This document shows, piece by piece, positions 20,483 through 29,893 of a stretch of DNA of 64,000 nt. The notes under the pieces are model-generated. The model did not search any database. It was not told the DNA's origin and saw nothing but the letters and a program-made list of their open reading frames with translations. Position 1 is the first letter of the stretch, and every line of letters starts with the position of its first letter. Where the stretch lies: contig NZ_RDSM01000001.1 in NCBI RefSeq assembly GCF_004115155.1, positions 558,001 through 622,000 of the forward strand, given 5' to 3'. Source of the DNA: Granulicella sibirica. Its GTDB lineage: Bacteria > Acidobacteriota > Terriglobia > Terriglobales > Acidobacteriaceae. The translations under genes and the position numbers were made by a program.

Positions 20483-22360
20483 TCAATGCTGGGGTTTCCA
20501 CTGATCGGCAATGGTGACGGCGGCGTGGACCAGGGCGATGTGGGATAAGGCCTGGGGAAAGTTTCCCAGCATGCGTTTGGCCTGCGGGTCGTACTCTTCG
20601 CTCAGCAGGCCCACGTCGTTGGCTAGAGCGATGAGGCGTTCGAAGAGAGCCTTGGCGTCGTCTTTACGACCGATCAGATGAAGGTTACTGACGAGCCAGA
20701 AGCTGCAGGCGAGGAAGGCTCCTTCGCCGGCGGGGAGACCGTCTTCGCCGGTTTCGGTGCGGTAGCGGAGCACGAAGCCGTCGCTGGTGAGGTTCTTCTC
20801 GATGGCCTCGACAGTGCCGATCATGCGTGGGTCTTCCGGCGGCAGGAAGCCGACCATGACGAGGCGCAGGCAGGAGGCGTCCAACTCTTCGGAGTCGTAG
20901 GACTGGGTAAAGCTGTTGAGCTTCTTGCTGAAAGCGCGCTCACAGACCTCGGCGTGGATCTCGTCGCGGAGACTGCGCCAGCGCGGAAGGTCGACGTCCG
21001 GATAGTCCCCGATATCGGCGTGTTCGGCGAGTTTGATGGCGCGATCGAGGGCTGCCCATGCGGAAACCTTGGAGTAGGTGAAGTGCTTGCGGCCTCCGCG
21101 TGTCTCCCAGATGCCATCGTCGGGCTCGCGCCAGATGTCGCAGACGTGGTCGGTGAGACGGGCGTGAAGAGCTCCGGCCGGAATACGGAGATCGTCTTCG
21201 GCCTGGGGCATACGCGATAGGGCTGCGGCGACCTCACCGAAGACGTCGAGCTGAAACTGGTCGACAGCCCCGTTTCCGATGTTCACTGGTCGGGAGTGCT
21301 CGTATCCCGGCAGCCAAGAAGCATTCCATTCGGGGATTTGGCGATCGCCATTAATGCCGTACATGGTCTGAATCTGCGAGGGCGAGCCGGCAATGGCGCG
21401 AAGGAGCCACAGGCGCCATGCGCGCGCCTCCTCCTGATAACCGGCGCCGAGGAGAACGAGAAGGGTGAAGGAGGTATCGCGCAGCCAGCAGAAGCGGTAA
21501 TCCCAGTTGCGTTCGCCGCCGATCTTTTCGGGTAGCGAAGCGGTGGGAGCCGCGACAATACCACCGGAACGCGCGTAGGTGAGCGCTTTGAGAGTGAGGA
21601 GAGACCGTTCGACGATAGCGGTGTAGGCGCCGCGATAGGTGTTGACTGAGGACCAGTCTTTCCAGAAGGATTCGGTTCGCTGGAGCTCGCGCTCGACGTC
21701 GATGGGGGGCGGGGCGTCGGCGAATGCAGAAAGGTAGGTGAGAATAAACCAGGCCGTCTCGCCTTCAGGCAGACTGAACTCGGTGACGGTGGAGAGATCC
21801 TTTCCTTTATTTGGCAGAGTGACGCCGTTGGTGGCTCCGCTCCGGAGGATCACTGTGTCCGAGCCGGCGATAGCATGAAGGATGTCCGACTGGCCATGAT
21901 GACCTGGCTCGCATGTGACCCAGGGAATGGTTCGGCCATAGTCGAAGCGGATCGTGAGATCGCTTTTGAGATCGACGGTGCCGCGGAGGGCGCGTACCAC
22001 GCGAACGATGCTCGAGTAGGCCGGCCCCTTCCTCTTCGGGTCAACGGGCGGCATGAAGTCGATGAGCATGATGACGCCTTCGACGGTTGCGAAGGTGGTC
22101 TCGACGATCAGGGTGCCAAGCCGATACGACCGGGAACAGCTGGTGATCTCGGCTTTCGGGGCGATCTTCCAGTAGCCGTGGTCCTTGGTGCCGAGGAGGG
22201 CCGCGAAACAGGCCCCGGAGGCAAAGTTGGGCCAGCAAAGCCAGTCGATCGATCCGTCACGAGAGAGAACCGCGGCAGTCTCTCCGTCGGCCAAAAGGGA
22301 GTAGTCTTCAATCCGTGCAGCGTGCAAGGGTAGTTGCTGAGCTTCGTTTCTTTCGGGCAC
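20483..22360 (-). CDS. glycoside hydrolase family 15 protein (trehalase/glucoamylase-like)
   Basis: About 625 aa. The N-terminal block IEDYSLLADGETAAVLSRDGSIDWLCWPNFASGACFAALLG is the signature of the bacterial GH15 family whose characterised members include trehalases and glucan hydrolases. The catalytic (alpha/alpha)6 barrel has the conserved KIGGERNWDYRFCWLRDTSFTL segment near the middle. Near the C-terminus, LSEEYDPQAKRMLGNFPQALSHIALVHAA contains the second catalytic glutamate region. The start is uncertain: a GTG at 22360 preceded by agagg gives MPERNEAQQLPLHA; a longer version from 22489 is also open. It is divergent from glgE, within a trehalose/alpha-glucan block, so trehalose or linear glucan hydrolysis is the natural inference. 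Confidence 0.9.
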   Translation of the reverse strand: MPERNEAQQLPLHAARIEDYSLLADGETAAVLSRDGSIDWLCWPNFASGACFAALLGTKDHGYWKIAPKAEITSCSRSYRLGTLIVETTFATVEGVIMLIDFMPPVDPKRKGPAYSSIVRVVRALRGTVDLKSDLTIRFDYGRTIPWVTCEPGHHGQSDILHAIAGSDTVILRSGATNGVTLPNKGKDLSTVTEFSLPEGETAWFILTYLSAFADAPPPIDVERELQRTESFWKDWSSVNTYRGAYTAIVERSLLTLKALTYARSGGIVAAPTASLPEKIGGERNWDYRFCWLRDTSFTLLVLLGAGYQEEARAWRLWLLRAIAGSPSQIQTMYGINGDRQIPEWNASWLPGYEHSRPVNIGNGAVDQFQLDVFGEVAAALSRMPQAEDDLRIPAGALHARLTDHVCDIWREPDDGIWETRGGRKHFTYSKVSAWAALDRAIKLAEHADIGDYPDVDLPRWRSLRDEIHAEVCERAFSKKLNSFTQSYDSEELDASCLRLVMVGFLPPEDPRMIGTVEAIEKNLTSDGFVLRYRTETGEDGLPAGEGAFLACSFWLVSNLHLIGRKDDAKALFERLIALANDVGLLSEEYDPQAKRMLGNFPQALSHIALVHAAVTIADQWKPQH

Positions 22361-22611
22361 TGCGCCTCTGATCTTGTTTCCCTTTAGATTGCGGTGCCGT
22401 CTTCGGGGGTTGGATGCAAGTATCGCGATAGCGGTCAACCTTCGACAACCGAGGTCATCCGGCTTGCATCTGTTCATATGTAAGAGCACTCTCTGGAAGA
22501 TTTCTCTTTCTCGTCCCTCGTGGGCTCCCTGCCTGTTGGATGCAGGACATGCCTTGTGTTGACCGAAATGCGCACGATGTCGCGAAGAAAGTTCGCAGGT
22601 AACTGGACGAT

Positions 22612-24645
22612 ATGAAACCGGTAGAGGGTCGTAAGAGGGTCGTCATTGAGCAGGTCGCGCCGCAGGTGGACTGCGGACGGTACCCGGCGTGCCGTATTGT
22701 TGGCGACGTAGTGACAGTTTCGGCTGCGGTGTTCGGTGACGGGCACGATCACGTGGCAGCGCGTTTGCTATACCGACATGAGTCGGAGCGGCGATGGCGT
22801 TCGGTGAAGATGGTCGACCTGGGAAATGACGTGTGGTCGGCGGGCTGGACGGTCGATCAACTCGGCAAGTGGTCGTTCACGGTGCAGGGGTGGGTGGATC
22901 ACTTTGACACCTGGTGTTCGGATCTGAAGAAGAGGCTGGCGGCGCAGGCGGATCCCTATAAGCCAGATCCGAATGCGATCGTGCAGGATATTCCGTTGGC
23001 TTTGCAGACCGGTGCGCTTCTGCTGGAAGAAATCGCAGGTCGGGCGAAGGGCCCGGACGCACGACACCTAACCGAGGTGGTGCTGTCGCTGCGGTGGATG
23101 GCGGATCAGAAGGCTAGTTTCTACGAAAATCCAATTACGCCAGAGATCATGGAACTCGCGGCACGGTATCCGGACTTAACACTGGCGACGAAGTTCGAGC
23201 GGGAGCTGCCGCTGTGGGTCGATCGGGAGCGAGCACGTTACTCGACCTGGTACGAGTTGTTTCCTCGTTCGGCGTCGACCGACCCCGCACGCCGTGGCAC
23301 GTTTGCGGATGTCGAGGCGCTGCTTCCGGAGATTGCGGCGATGGGTTTCGATGTGCTGTACATGCCTCCGGTTCATCCGATCGGGGTTGCTTACCGCAAG
23401 GGGCCGAACAATAACGTGGTGGCGCAGCCGGGAGACGCTGGAAGCCCGTGGGCGATCGGTGCGGCAAAGAGTCCGGGAGTCGAGGGGGGCCACAAATCGA
23501 TTCATCCAGAGTTGGGGACGCTTGCGACCTTTGCTCACCTTGTGAAGGAGACGCGCAAGTACGGCATGGAAGTGGCGATGGATATTGCGTTCCAGGCCTC
23601 GCCGGATCATCCGTGGGTGATCGATCATCCGACGTGGTTCAAGCATCGTCCGGATGGGTCGATTCAGTATGCGGAGAATCCGCCGAAGAAGTACCAGGAT
23701 ATTTATCCGCTGGACTTCGAGTCGGTGGACTGGCGGGGGTTGTGGGAAGAGCTCTACCAGGTGTTCAAGTTCTGGGTGGATCGGGATGTGAAGATCTTCC
23801 GCGTGGATAATCCGCATACCAAGGCGCTTCCCTTCTGGGAGTGGTGCATTGCGGCGATCCACGAGGATCATCCGGACGTGCTTTTTCTGGCCGAGGCATT
23901 TACACGGCCCCATGTGATGTATTCGCTGGCGAAGGGTGGGTTCACGCAGTCGTACACCTACTTCACCTGGCGGAACACGAAGGCGGAGCTGCAGGCTTAT
24001 CTCGAAGAGATTACCAAGCCTCCTGTTACCGACTTCTTTCAGCCGAATCTGTGGCCTAACACGCCCGATATCCTGCATGATTTTTTGCAGAAGGGTGGAC
24101 GACCCGCATTTATGCAGAGGCTGATCCTCGCGGCGACGCTTGGCGCCAACTACGGTATCTACGGACCGGCGTACGAGCTTGGCGAGAACACACCGGCGAA
24201 GGCCGTCAGCGAAGAGTATCTGAATAGCGAGAAGTATGAGGCTCGGGTTTGGGACCGGAAGGCGAGCCACTCGATCGCCCCGTTGATTACGAAGGTGAAC
24301 CAGATTCGGCGAACGAACCCCGCGCTGCAAAGCAACGATTCCCTGCAGTTCCACCCGGCCGATAACCCGAACATCCTGTGCTATAGCAAGACACATATGG
24401 GTGAGGATGGCCAGGAGAACGTCATTCTCGTCGCGATCAACCTCGACTACTCCCAAGAGCAAGCGGGATGGATCGACCTCGACCTGAAGGCGCTGCACAT
24501 TCCGCATGGGCAGAGCTTCGACGTGGAAGATCTGCTGACGGGGAACCACTATCAGTGGGCGGACCGGAGCAACTACGTGGCGCTGCGGCCAGAGGTGCTT
24601 CCGGCTCATGTATTTCGCGTGACCAAGCAGGGTAGTCCGGCCTAG
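22612..24645 (+). CDS. glgE: alpha-1,4-glucan:maltose-1-phosphate maltosyltransferase
   Basis: A 677-aa GH13_3 enzyme that transfers maltosyl units from alpha-maltose-1-phosphate to alpha-1,4-glucan. Residues 1-110 form the N-terminal beta domain (GDVVTVSAAVFGDGHDHVAARLLYR). The barrel carries STWYELFPRS (211-220), VLYMPPVHPIG (248-258) and NPPKKYQDIYPLDFES (356-371). The nucleophile is Asp399 in IFRVDNPHTKALPFWEW and the acid/base is Glu428 in FLAEAFTRP, which aligns well with the Asp/Glu pair known for Streptomyces GlgE. It is followed after about 180 bp, containing a REP-like unit, by the treS-maltokinase fusion that makes its substrate. The start ATG has only a weak ribosome site (caggtaact). 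Confidence 0.97.
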   Translation: MKPVEGRKRVVIEQVAPQVDCGRYPACRIVGDVVTVSAAVFGDGHDHVAARLLYRHESERRWRSVKMVDLGNDVWSAGWTVDQLGKWSFTVQGWVDHFDTWCSDLKKRLAAQADPYKPDPNAIVQDIPLALQTGALLLEEIAGRAKGPDARHLTEVVLSLRWMADQKASFYENPITPEIMELAARYPDLTLATKFERELPLWVDRERARYSTWYELFPRSASTDPARRGTFADVEALLPEIAAMGFDVLYMPPVHPIGVAYRKGPNNNVVAQPGDAGSPWAIGAAKSPGVEGGHKSIHPELGTLATFAHLVKETRKYGMEVAMDIAFQASPDHPWVIDHPTWFKHRPDGSIQYAENPPKKYQDIYPLDFESVDWRGLWEELYQVFKFWVDRDVKIFRVDNPHTKALPFWEWCIAAIHEDHPDVLFLAEAFTRPHVMYSLAKGGFTQSYTYFTWRNTKAELQAYLEEITKPPVTDFFQPNLWPNTPDILHDFLQKGGRPAFMQRLILAATLGANYGIYGPAYELGENTPAKAVSEEYLNSEKYEARVWDRKASHSIAPLITKVNQIRRTNPALQSNDSLQFHPADNPNILCYSKTHMGEDGQENVILVAINLDYSQEQAGWIDLDLKALHIPHGQSFDVEDLLTGNHYQWADRSNYVALRPEVLPAHVFRVTKQGSPA

Positions 24646-24691
24646 AAGTCTTGCATCAGACAGAGAGAAGTACCCTGGGGCGGATGTATAC

Positions 24692-24758
24692 CTCAGGGTT
24701 TGAAGCCCGGTTTTGGTAAGGCTCTATCGCACGAATGAAGTTGTGCCCTTAGCAAGGC
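24692..24758 (+). repeat. REP-like bipartite unit between glgE and treS
   Basis: The unit has ctcagggtttgaagccc at 24692-24708, a spacer of about 20 bp, then gcacgaatgaagttgtgccc at 24729-24748, followed by ttagcaaggc. It matches the unit at 1721-1792 in order, spacing and flanking cttaagcaaggc-type tail. It separates two genes of one pathway and may influence transcript ends. Confidence 0.7.
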
Positions 24759-24823
24759 TACTTGCACCAAGCTGATTATTGGCGCCCGCGCAGGTGGCTG
24801 GAAGAACTCTGGAGTTGCGACGA

Positions 24824-27800
24824 GTGAAGAAAGCCGGAAGCGCTACCGATCCACTTTGGTTCAAGGACGCGGTCATCTACGAACTGCACGTGCGAGCCTT
24901 CATGGACTCGAACGGGGATGGCATCGGCGACTTTGGAGGGCTGCTTTCGAGGCTCGACTACCTGCAGGATCTTGGGGTAACTTGCATCTGGCTGCTGCCG
25001 TTCTTCCCTTCCCCGCTGCGCGACGATGGGTATGACATTGCCAATTATGTCGATGTGAATCCCTCGTATGGGACTCTGAACGATTTCAAGCTCTTTCTCG
25101 ACGCGGCGCACCAGCGTGGAATGCAGGTCATGATCGAACTGGTCATCAACCACACCTCCGACGTGCACCCGTGGTTTCAAGCGGCTCGGCTTGCGCCACC
25201 TGGTTCGCCGGAGCGCGAAATGTACGTGTGGTCAGATACGGCGGAGAAGTATCCGGGCGTGCGCATCATCTTTACCGACACGGAGAAGTCGAACTGGACG
25301 TGGGATGAGACGGCGCAGCAGTTCTACTGGCACCGCTTCTTTTCGCATCAGCCGGACTTGAACTTCGACAATCCTCGCGTGATGGAAGAAGTTCTGACGG
25401 CGATGCGCTTCTGGCTGGATATGGGCGTGGACGCGCTACGGCTGGATGCAATTCCGTACCTTGTCGAGCGGGATGGGACGAACTGCGAGAACGTGCCGGA
25501 TACGCACGTCAAGATCAAAGAGATTCGCGCCGTCATCGATGCCGAGTACGAAGGCAGGACGATTCTGGCCGAGGCAAACATGTGGCCGGCGGATGTACGG
25601 CCGTACTTTGGCGATGGCGACGAGTGCCACATGGCGTTCCACTTTCCCCTGATGCCGCGCATCTATATGGCGCTACGGCAGGAGGATCGCCTTCCGATTA
25701 CGGACATCATGGCGCAGACGCCGGATATCCCGGCGAACTGCCAGTGGGGGCTGTTCCTTCGCAATCATGACGAGTTGACGCTCGAGATGGTGACGGACGA
25801 CGAACGCGACTATATGTATCTTGCGTACTCGGCCGATCCGCGCATGAGGATCAATGTCGGAATCCGGCGGCGGCTGGCTCCGCTTGTCGACAATAACAGG
25901 CGACGGATCGAGCTGCTGAACTCGCTTCTGCTGAGCTTTCCCGGTACACCGATCATGTACTACGGCGACGAGATCGGGATGGGCGACAACATCTATCTCG
26001 GCGACCGGAACGGTGTGCGCACGCCCATGCAGTGGAACTCGGATCGGAACGCTGGGTTTTCGACGGCGGTTCCGGCGCGGCTCTACTTCCCCGTGATCAT
26101 GGACCCCATTTGGGGATACCAGGCGATCAACGTGGAAGCGCAGCTGAGCGATCAGTCGTCGCTGCTGCACTGGACTCGCAATATGATCGCGCTGCGGAAG
26201 CTGTTCCAGGTGTTTGGACGGGGGACGCTCGAGTTCCTGCATCCGGAGAACCGGAAAATCCTGGCGTATATCCGGGACTATGACGGCGGGGTGGCGAGGG
26301 AGACGGTACTGTGTGTCGCTAACCTTTCGCGCTTCGCGCAACCGGTTTCGCTCGACCTTGGGCGGTTTGCCGGGATGCATCCGGTGGAGATGCTTGGATA
26401 TGTGCCGTTCCCGACGATCACGAGCGGGCCGTATCCGCTGACGATTGCGCCCTATTCCTTCCTTTGGCTGGAGTTGCAGGCGGGCCCGGTGAAGATAGAA
26501 GAGCCTGTCGATCAGCCGCTGGATGCAATCGACGAGAACGAGGAGGCAGCGCTCGACCTGCTGACGAAAGGCTGGCCTGCGCTGATCGCGGGACACGGGC
26601 TCGAATTGCTGCAGAAGGCGCTTCCGGGATATCTCCCGAGGCAGAGATGGTTCGGGGCGAAGTCGCGGACGATCGAGTCGGTAACGGTGGTGGATTGGGC
26701 GGAGCTTCGAACTCCGGCAAGCCATTCGGAAGGCCATTTGCTTGATGTGTCGATGGTGAGCACGCCGACGAAAGGCACGCTTGGCGGGGCGCTGTTTTTC
26801 CTAAGAGTCTGCTACCAGGGATCGAAGCACCAGGATTCGGCCGTGAATGCCGGAGAGTGGGATCTGTACCAGGTTCCGCTTGCTTTTACGACCGGAGCTG
26901 AAGCTGAAGCAATCCGGACAAATTCGCCAGGGTCGATTCTGGCGAGTTTTTCAACGCCTGTCGGGCCAGCGCTTCTGCACGATGCGACGACGCGCGAGGA
27001 TTTTCGTCAGGGCCTGCTGCGGCTGATTGAAACTAGCGGGAGCGAGCCTCTCACCACGGTTGGGCTGGCGGCTCTGGACGTCGCTGCGACGCTGAGTGCA
27101 GCAAGCACGGGTCATACGGCGACCGAGGCGCTCTCCTCCGGAGAAGCAGAGGCGCTGCTCGGACATCCAGAGGAGGCGACGACGGGACCGGCGACAAAGG
27201 GGGAGCCAGTTCATTTGCGACCCCATGAAGTCTTCCCGAAGACGAAGGCTTCGCTGGAGGTTGACGGCTCAATCAATGGGACTCATGGGTCCGCGTTCGA
27301 AAAAGCGCGGGGGAAAGGCGAGTTGGGCGCGCGGACAGGATCTGCGGAGCAGTCGAATACTTCTATTCTTTATGGAAAGTCTTTGATCCTTAAACTGTTC
27401 CGCAGGCTACAGCCGGGTGAGAACCCGGATACGGAGATTGGGCGTTTCCTTACGGAGGTGGCTCACTTCCCGCAGATCGCGCCCTTTCTAGGCGAGATTA
27501 TTCTGAAGCGCCCGAACGGTGAGGCAACCACGATCGGCATGCTGCAGGGACTCGTTCAGAACGAGGGCGATGGTTGGGAGTTCACGCTTGAAGAGCTTGG
27601 CCGTTACTTTGAGGCGACGGCTACCGCCGCGCTTCCGGCAGAGGTTAAGGCAGCAACTCTGACGGAACCGGCTGAGATGTCACACCAAGCGCGAGAGCAT
27701 GTCGGGATGTATCTCGGGATGGCAGCCCAGCTTGGGCGTCGGACGGCGGAGATGCATCTTGCACTTGCCACTCCTACCGATGACCCGGCGTTCGCGGCGG

Positions 27801-28465
27801 AGCCGTTCACTGCCAAAGATCTCGAACGGGATGCTTGGCGGGTTGATGCACAGATCAATCACACCCTGGATGCGCTGAAGCGGGGAATGTCAGGACTGAT
27901 GGATCTGACGGCGGATGCGGCGGCACTTGTGCTGAGCCGCAGAATCGATCTGTTTGCCCGGGCGCATGCAATTACGGGTACATCTCCCGAGCTCTCGGGG
28001 CAGAGGATTCGCATTCATGGCGACTACCACCTTGGGCAGGTGCTTCGGGCCAAGGGCGATGTGGTCATCCTGGACTTTGAAGGGGAGCCGGCACGTTCCC
28101 TCGAAGAGCGGCGGGCGAAGCAGTCTCCGCTGCGGGATGTCGCGGGCATGCTGCGTTCCTTCAGCTACGCCGCTGCCGCAGGGCTTGAGGCCTACAGCCA
28201 GAGACATCCCGATTCCGGACGTGGAGGACGATCGCTCGAGCCGTGGGCACGGCTCTGGCAGAATGCGATCTCGACCGAGTTCCTGAAGGCGTGGCAGACT
28301 AGCATTTCCGCTAACTCAGCGCTTATGCCTGATGCGGTGCAGGCGCAGAAGCTGCTGGAGGCTTTCCTGCTCGAGAAGGCTTTGTATGAACTGCTGTATG
28401 AATTGAACAACCGCCCGGCTTGGGTTCGAATTCCGCTCGCGGGTATCCTTGCGCTGTCCCACTAG
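24824..28465 (+). CDS. treS: trehalose synthase / maltokinase fusion protein
   Basis: About 1213 aa. The N-terminal half (to about residue 540) is the GH13_16 trehalose synthase, which isomerises trehalose and maltose. It has DPLWFKDAVIYELHVRAF, the nucleophile in DALRLDAIPYLVERDG (Asp near 208), the acid/base in TILAEANMWP (Glu near 250) and LRNHDELTLEMV. The second half is a maltokinase (Mak/Pep2 type) that makes maltose-1-phosphate with ATP. It starts at about 600 with LLQKALPGYLPRQRWFGAKSR and has the catalytic HGDYHLGQVL and LDFEGEP motifs near 1065 and 1083. A low-complexity Glu/Ala/Gly-rich stretch (about 27090-27360) lies inside the kinase half. The GTG at 24824 has ggag 9 bases upstream; a TTG at 24779 would add 15 residues without a ribosome site. 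Confidence 0.95.
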   Translation: MKKAGSATDPLWFKDAVIYELHVRAFMDSNGDGIGDFGGLLSRLDYLQDLGVTCIWLLPFFPSPLRDDGYDIANYVDVNPSYGTLNDFKLFLDAAHQRGMQVMIELVINHTSDVHPWFQAARLAPPGSPEREMYVWSDTAEKYPGVRIIFTDTEKSNWTWDETAQQFYWHRFFSHQPDLNFDNPRVMEEVLTAMRFWLDMGVDALRLDAIPYLVERDGTNCENVPDTHVKIKEIRAVIDAEYEGRTILAEANMWPADVRPYFGDGDECHMAFHFPLMPRIYMALRQEDRLPITDIMAQTPDIPANCQWGLFLRNHDELTLEMVTDDERDYMYLAYSADPRMRINVGIRRRLAPLVDNNRRRIELLNSLLLSFPGTPIMYYGDEIGMGDNIYLGDRNGVRTPMQWNSDRNAGFSTAVPARLYFPVIMDPIWGYQAINVEAQLSDQSSLLHWTRNMIALRKLFQVFGRGTLEFLHPENRKILAYIRDYDGGVARETVLCVANLSRFAQPVSLDLGRFAGMHPVEMLGYVPFPTITSGPYPLTIAPYSFLWLELQAGPVKIEEPVDQPLDAIDENEEAALDLLTKGWPALIAGHGLELLQKALPGYLPRQRWFGAKSRTIESVTVVDWAELRTPASHSEGHLLDVSMVSTPTKGTLGGALFFLRVCYQGSKHQDSAVNAGEWDLYQVPLAFTTGAEAEAIRTNSPGSILASFSTPVGPALLHDATTREDFRQGLLRLIETSGSEPLTTVGLAALDVAATLSAASTGHTATEALSSGEAEALLGHPEEATTGPATKGEPVHLRPHEVFPKTKASLEVDGSINGTHGSAFEKARGKGELGARTGSAEQSNTSILYGKSLILKLFRRLQPGENPDTEIGRFLTEVAHFPQIAPFLGEIILKRPNGEATTIGMLQGLVQNEGDGWEFTLEELGRYFEATATAALPAEVKAATLTEPAEMSHQAREHVGMYLGMAAQLGRRTAEMHLALATPTDDPAFAAEPFTAKDLERDAWRVDAQINHTLDALKRGMSGLMDLTADAAALVLSRRIDLFARAHAITGTSPELSGQRIRIHGDYHLGQVLRAKGDVVILDFEGEPARSLEERRAKQSPLRDVAGMLRSFSYAAAAGLEAYSQRHPDSGRGGRSLEPWARLWQNAISTEFLKAWQTSISANSALMPDAVQAQKLLEAFLLEKALYELLYELNNRPAWVRIPLAGILALSH

Positions 28466-28524
28466 ACCCGGGCTTCCGGGACGCTTCAACCAACTTCGTC
28501 GAAGATTAAGAAAGCTGCACACCG

Positions 28525-29805
28525 ATGGCCACAGCCGATACCTTTACCACCCAATCCGCGACCTCCTCCGATGCTCCGGCGGGGAGTGCGTCTGCTGCCA
28601 CGACCCAGGGCTCGCTCCTCGTTAGTCTTTCTCCACTCGATCATGACGGGTTGCAGGCCACTCTTGCGAACCTATCGGCCGCCTTCCCCCGGGAGACGTT
28701 GCTGGTTGCGACGCCGGATGCTTCTCCGGACAATCAGGCAGAGAAACCTGGCGCAACGGCTGAGAGCTACGGTGCGACCGGGAGGGAAAACGAGAACCTT
28801 CGCATCATTCCATACACCGCGACCGTGAACTCGCCGAGTTCCTGGGTCCTGACCGCTCCTGATTACTTCAATGCTTACAAAATCGCGAAGGACCATGGCG
28901 CCACTTCGGTGCTGATGCTTGGAGCGGAATCCGGAAAGATCACACCGGAGACCCTGCGGGCGATGGTCGACGTGGTGGACAATGGGGCGGACCTCGCCAG
29001 CCCCGGCTATGTTGTTGGCCCGCGCGATGCCTTGGTGAATGCAGCGATCCTGTACCCGGTAACGCGCTCGCTCTTTGGGACGAAGCCCCGGTTTCCGCTG
29101 GCGATTGACCTCGGGCTGTCGCTCCGGATGGCCGAGAGACTGGCGACTGCGGCGCAGCGTTTTACGGCGATCAATCAGACGGATGCTCTGCTCTGGCCGG
29201 TGGCCGAGGCAGCCGCGGCGGGATTCAACATCTCGGAGGTGCCTGGTGTTGTGCGGACTCTTCCTCAGCCAGGTGGAACGGATCTGAACACGGTGTTGGC
29301 GAGAGTGGCGGGATCGCTGTTCGCGGATGCGGATGCGAAAGCGGCCTTGTGGCAGAGAGTTCGCACGACTCAGGCGCGGGCGACGCTGCCGCAATCGCCG
29401 GAACACTCGGGCGACCAGCCGCCGGATATCACGCCTATGCTTGAGAGCTTCCGTATCGGGTATTCGAACCTGATGGAGATCTGGTCGCTTGTACTCCCGC
29501 CGAACTCGCTGCTCGGGCTCAAGAGACTCTCGGTGACGCCGGCTGCATCATTCCGCATGCCGGATGCGCTCTGGGCGCGGGTTATCTTTGATTTCATTTT
29601 GGCGTATCGGCTTCGGACGCTCAATCGCGGACATTTGCTGGGCGCGTTGACGCCACTATACCTAGCCTGGGTCGCATCCCATGTGCAGCAGGCGACGGAT
29701 GCGGCGGCGGCCGAGAGGCATATCGAGTCGGTAGCCGCAGCATTCGAGGCGGACAAGCCGTATCTTGTGTCGCGGTGGCGGTGGCCGGATCGCTTCAATC
29801 CGTAG
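28525..29805 (+). CDS. glycosyltransferase-like protein (GpgS/GT81-like, degenerate active site)
   Basis: A 426-aa protein, 59 bp after treS-mak and same strand. The pattern KITPETLRAMVDVVDNGADLASPGYV then LYPVTRSLFGTKPRFPLAIDLGLSLRM resembles the middle of GT-A enzymes such as glucosyl-3-phosphoglycerate or mannosylglycerate-type synthases, where the corresponding text is D-A-D...yPltraLyG..irqPigGdfg.S. Here the metal-binding DxD position reads GAE (SVLMLGAESGKITPE), so activity may be lost or altered. The N-terminal 35 residues are Ala/Ser/Thr-rich and probably disordered. Its place in the trehalose cluster suggests osmolyte glycoside work or regulation of it. Family assignment is from memory of the consensus and tentative. 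Confidence 0.55.
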   Translation: MATADTFTTQSATSSDAPAGSASAATTQGSLLVSLSPLDHDGLQATLANLSAAFPRETLLVATPDASPDNQAEKPGATAESYGATGRENENLRIIPYTATVNSPSSWVLTAPDYFNAYKIAKDHGATSVLMLGAESGKITPETLRAMVDVVDNGADLASPGYVVGPRDALVNAAILYPVTRSLFGTKPRFPLAIDLGLSLRMAERLATAAQRFTAINQTDALLWPVAEAAAAGFNISEVPGVVRTLPQPGGTDLNTVLARVAGSLFADADAKAALWQRVRTTQARATLPQSPEHSGDQPPDITPMLESFRIGYSNLMEIWSLVLPPNSLLGLKRLSVTPAASFRMPDALWARVIFDFILAYRLRTLNRGHLLGALTPLYLAWVASHVQQATDAAAAERHIESVAAAFEADKPYLVSRWRWPDRFNP

Positions 29806-29893
29806 CTTCTGCGATAGCCTTCGCTCGCTCCACCTTTGAATTTTTGACTTAAGCAATGTCCCTGCATCAGTGGACAAGTAAGAGGAGAAACCC

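Noticed and set aside
19767..20504. Plus-strand frame overlapping the TonB receptor end and the HNH gene
   Set aside because: It crosses a strong terminator and lacks any domain; the minus strand has a complete HNH motif.
23176..24609. Long minus-strand frame opposite glgE
   Set aside because: Arg/Leu-rich antisense shadow of a gene with intact GlgE catalytic residues.
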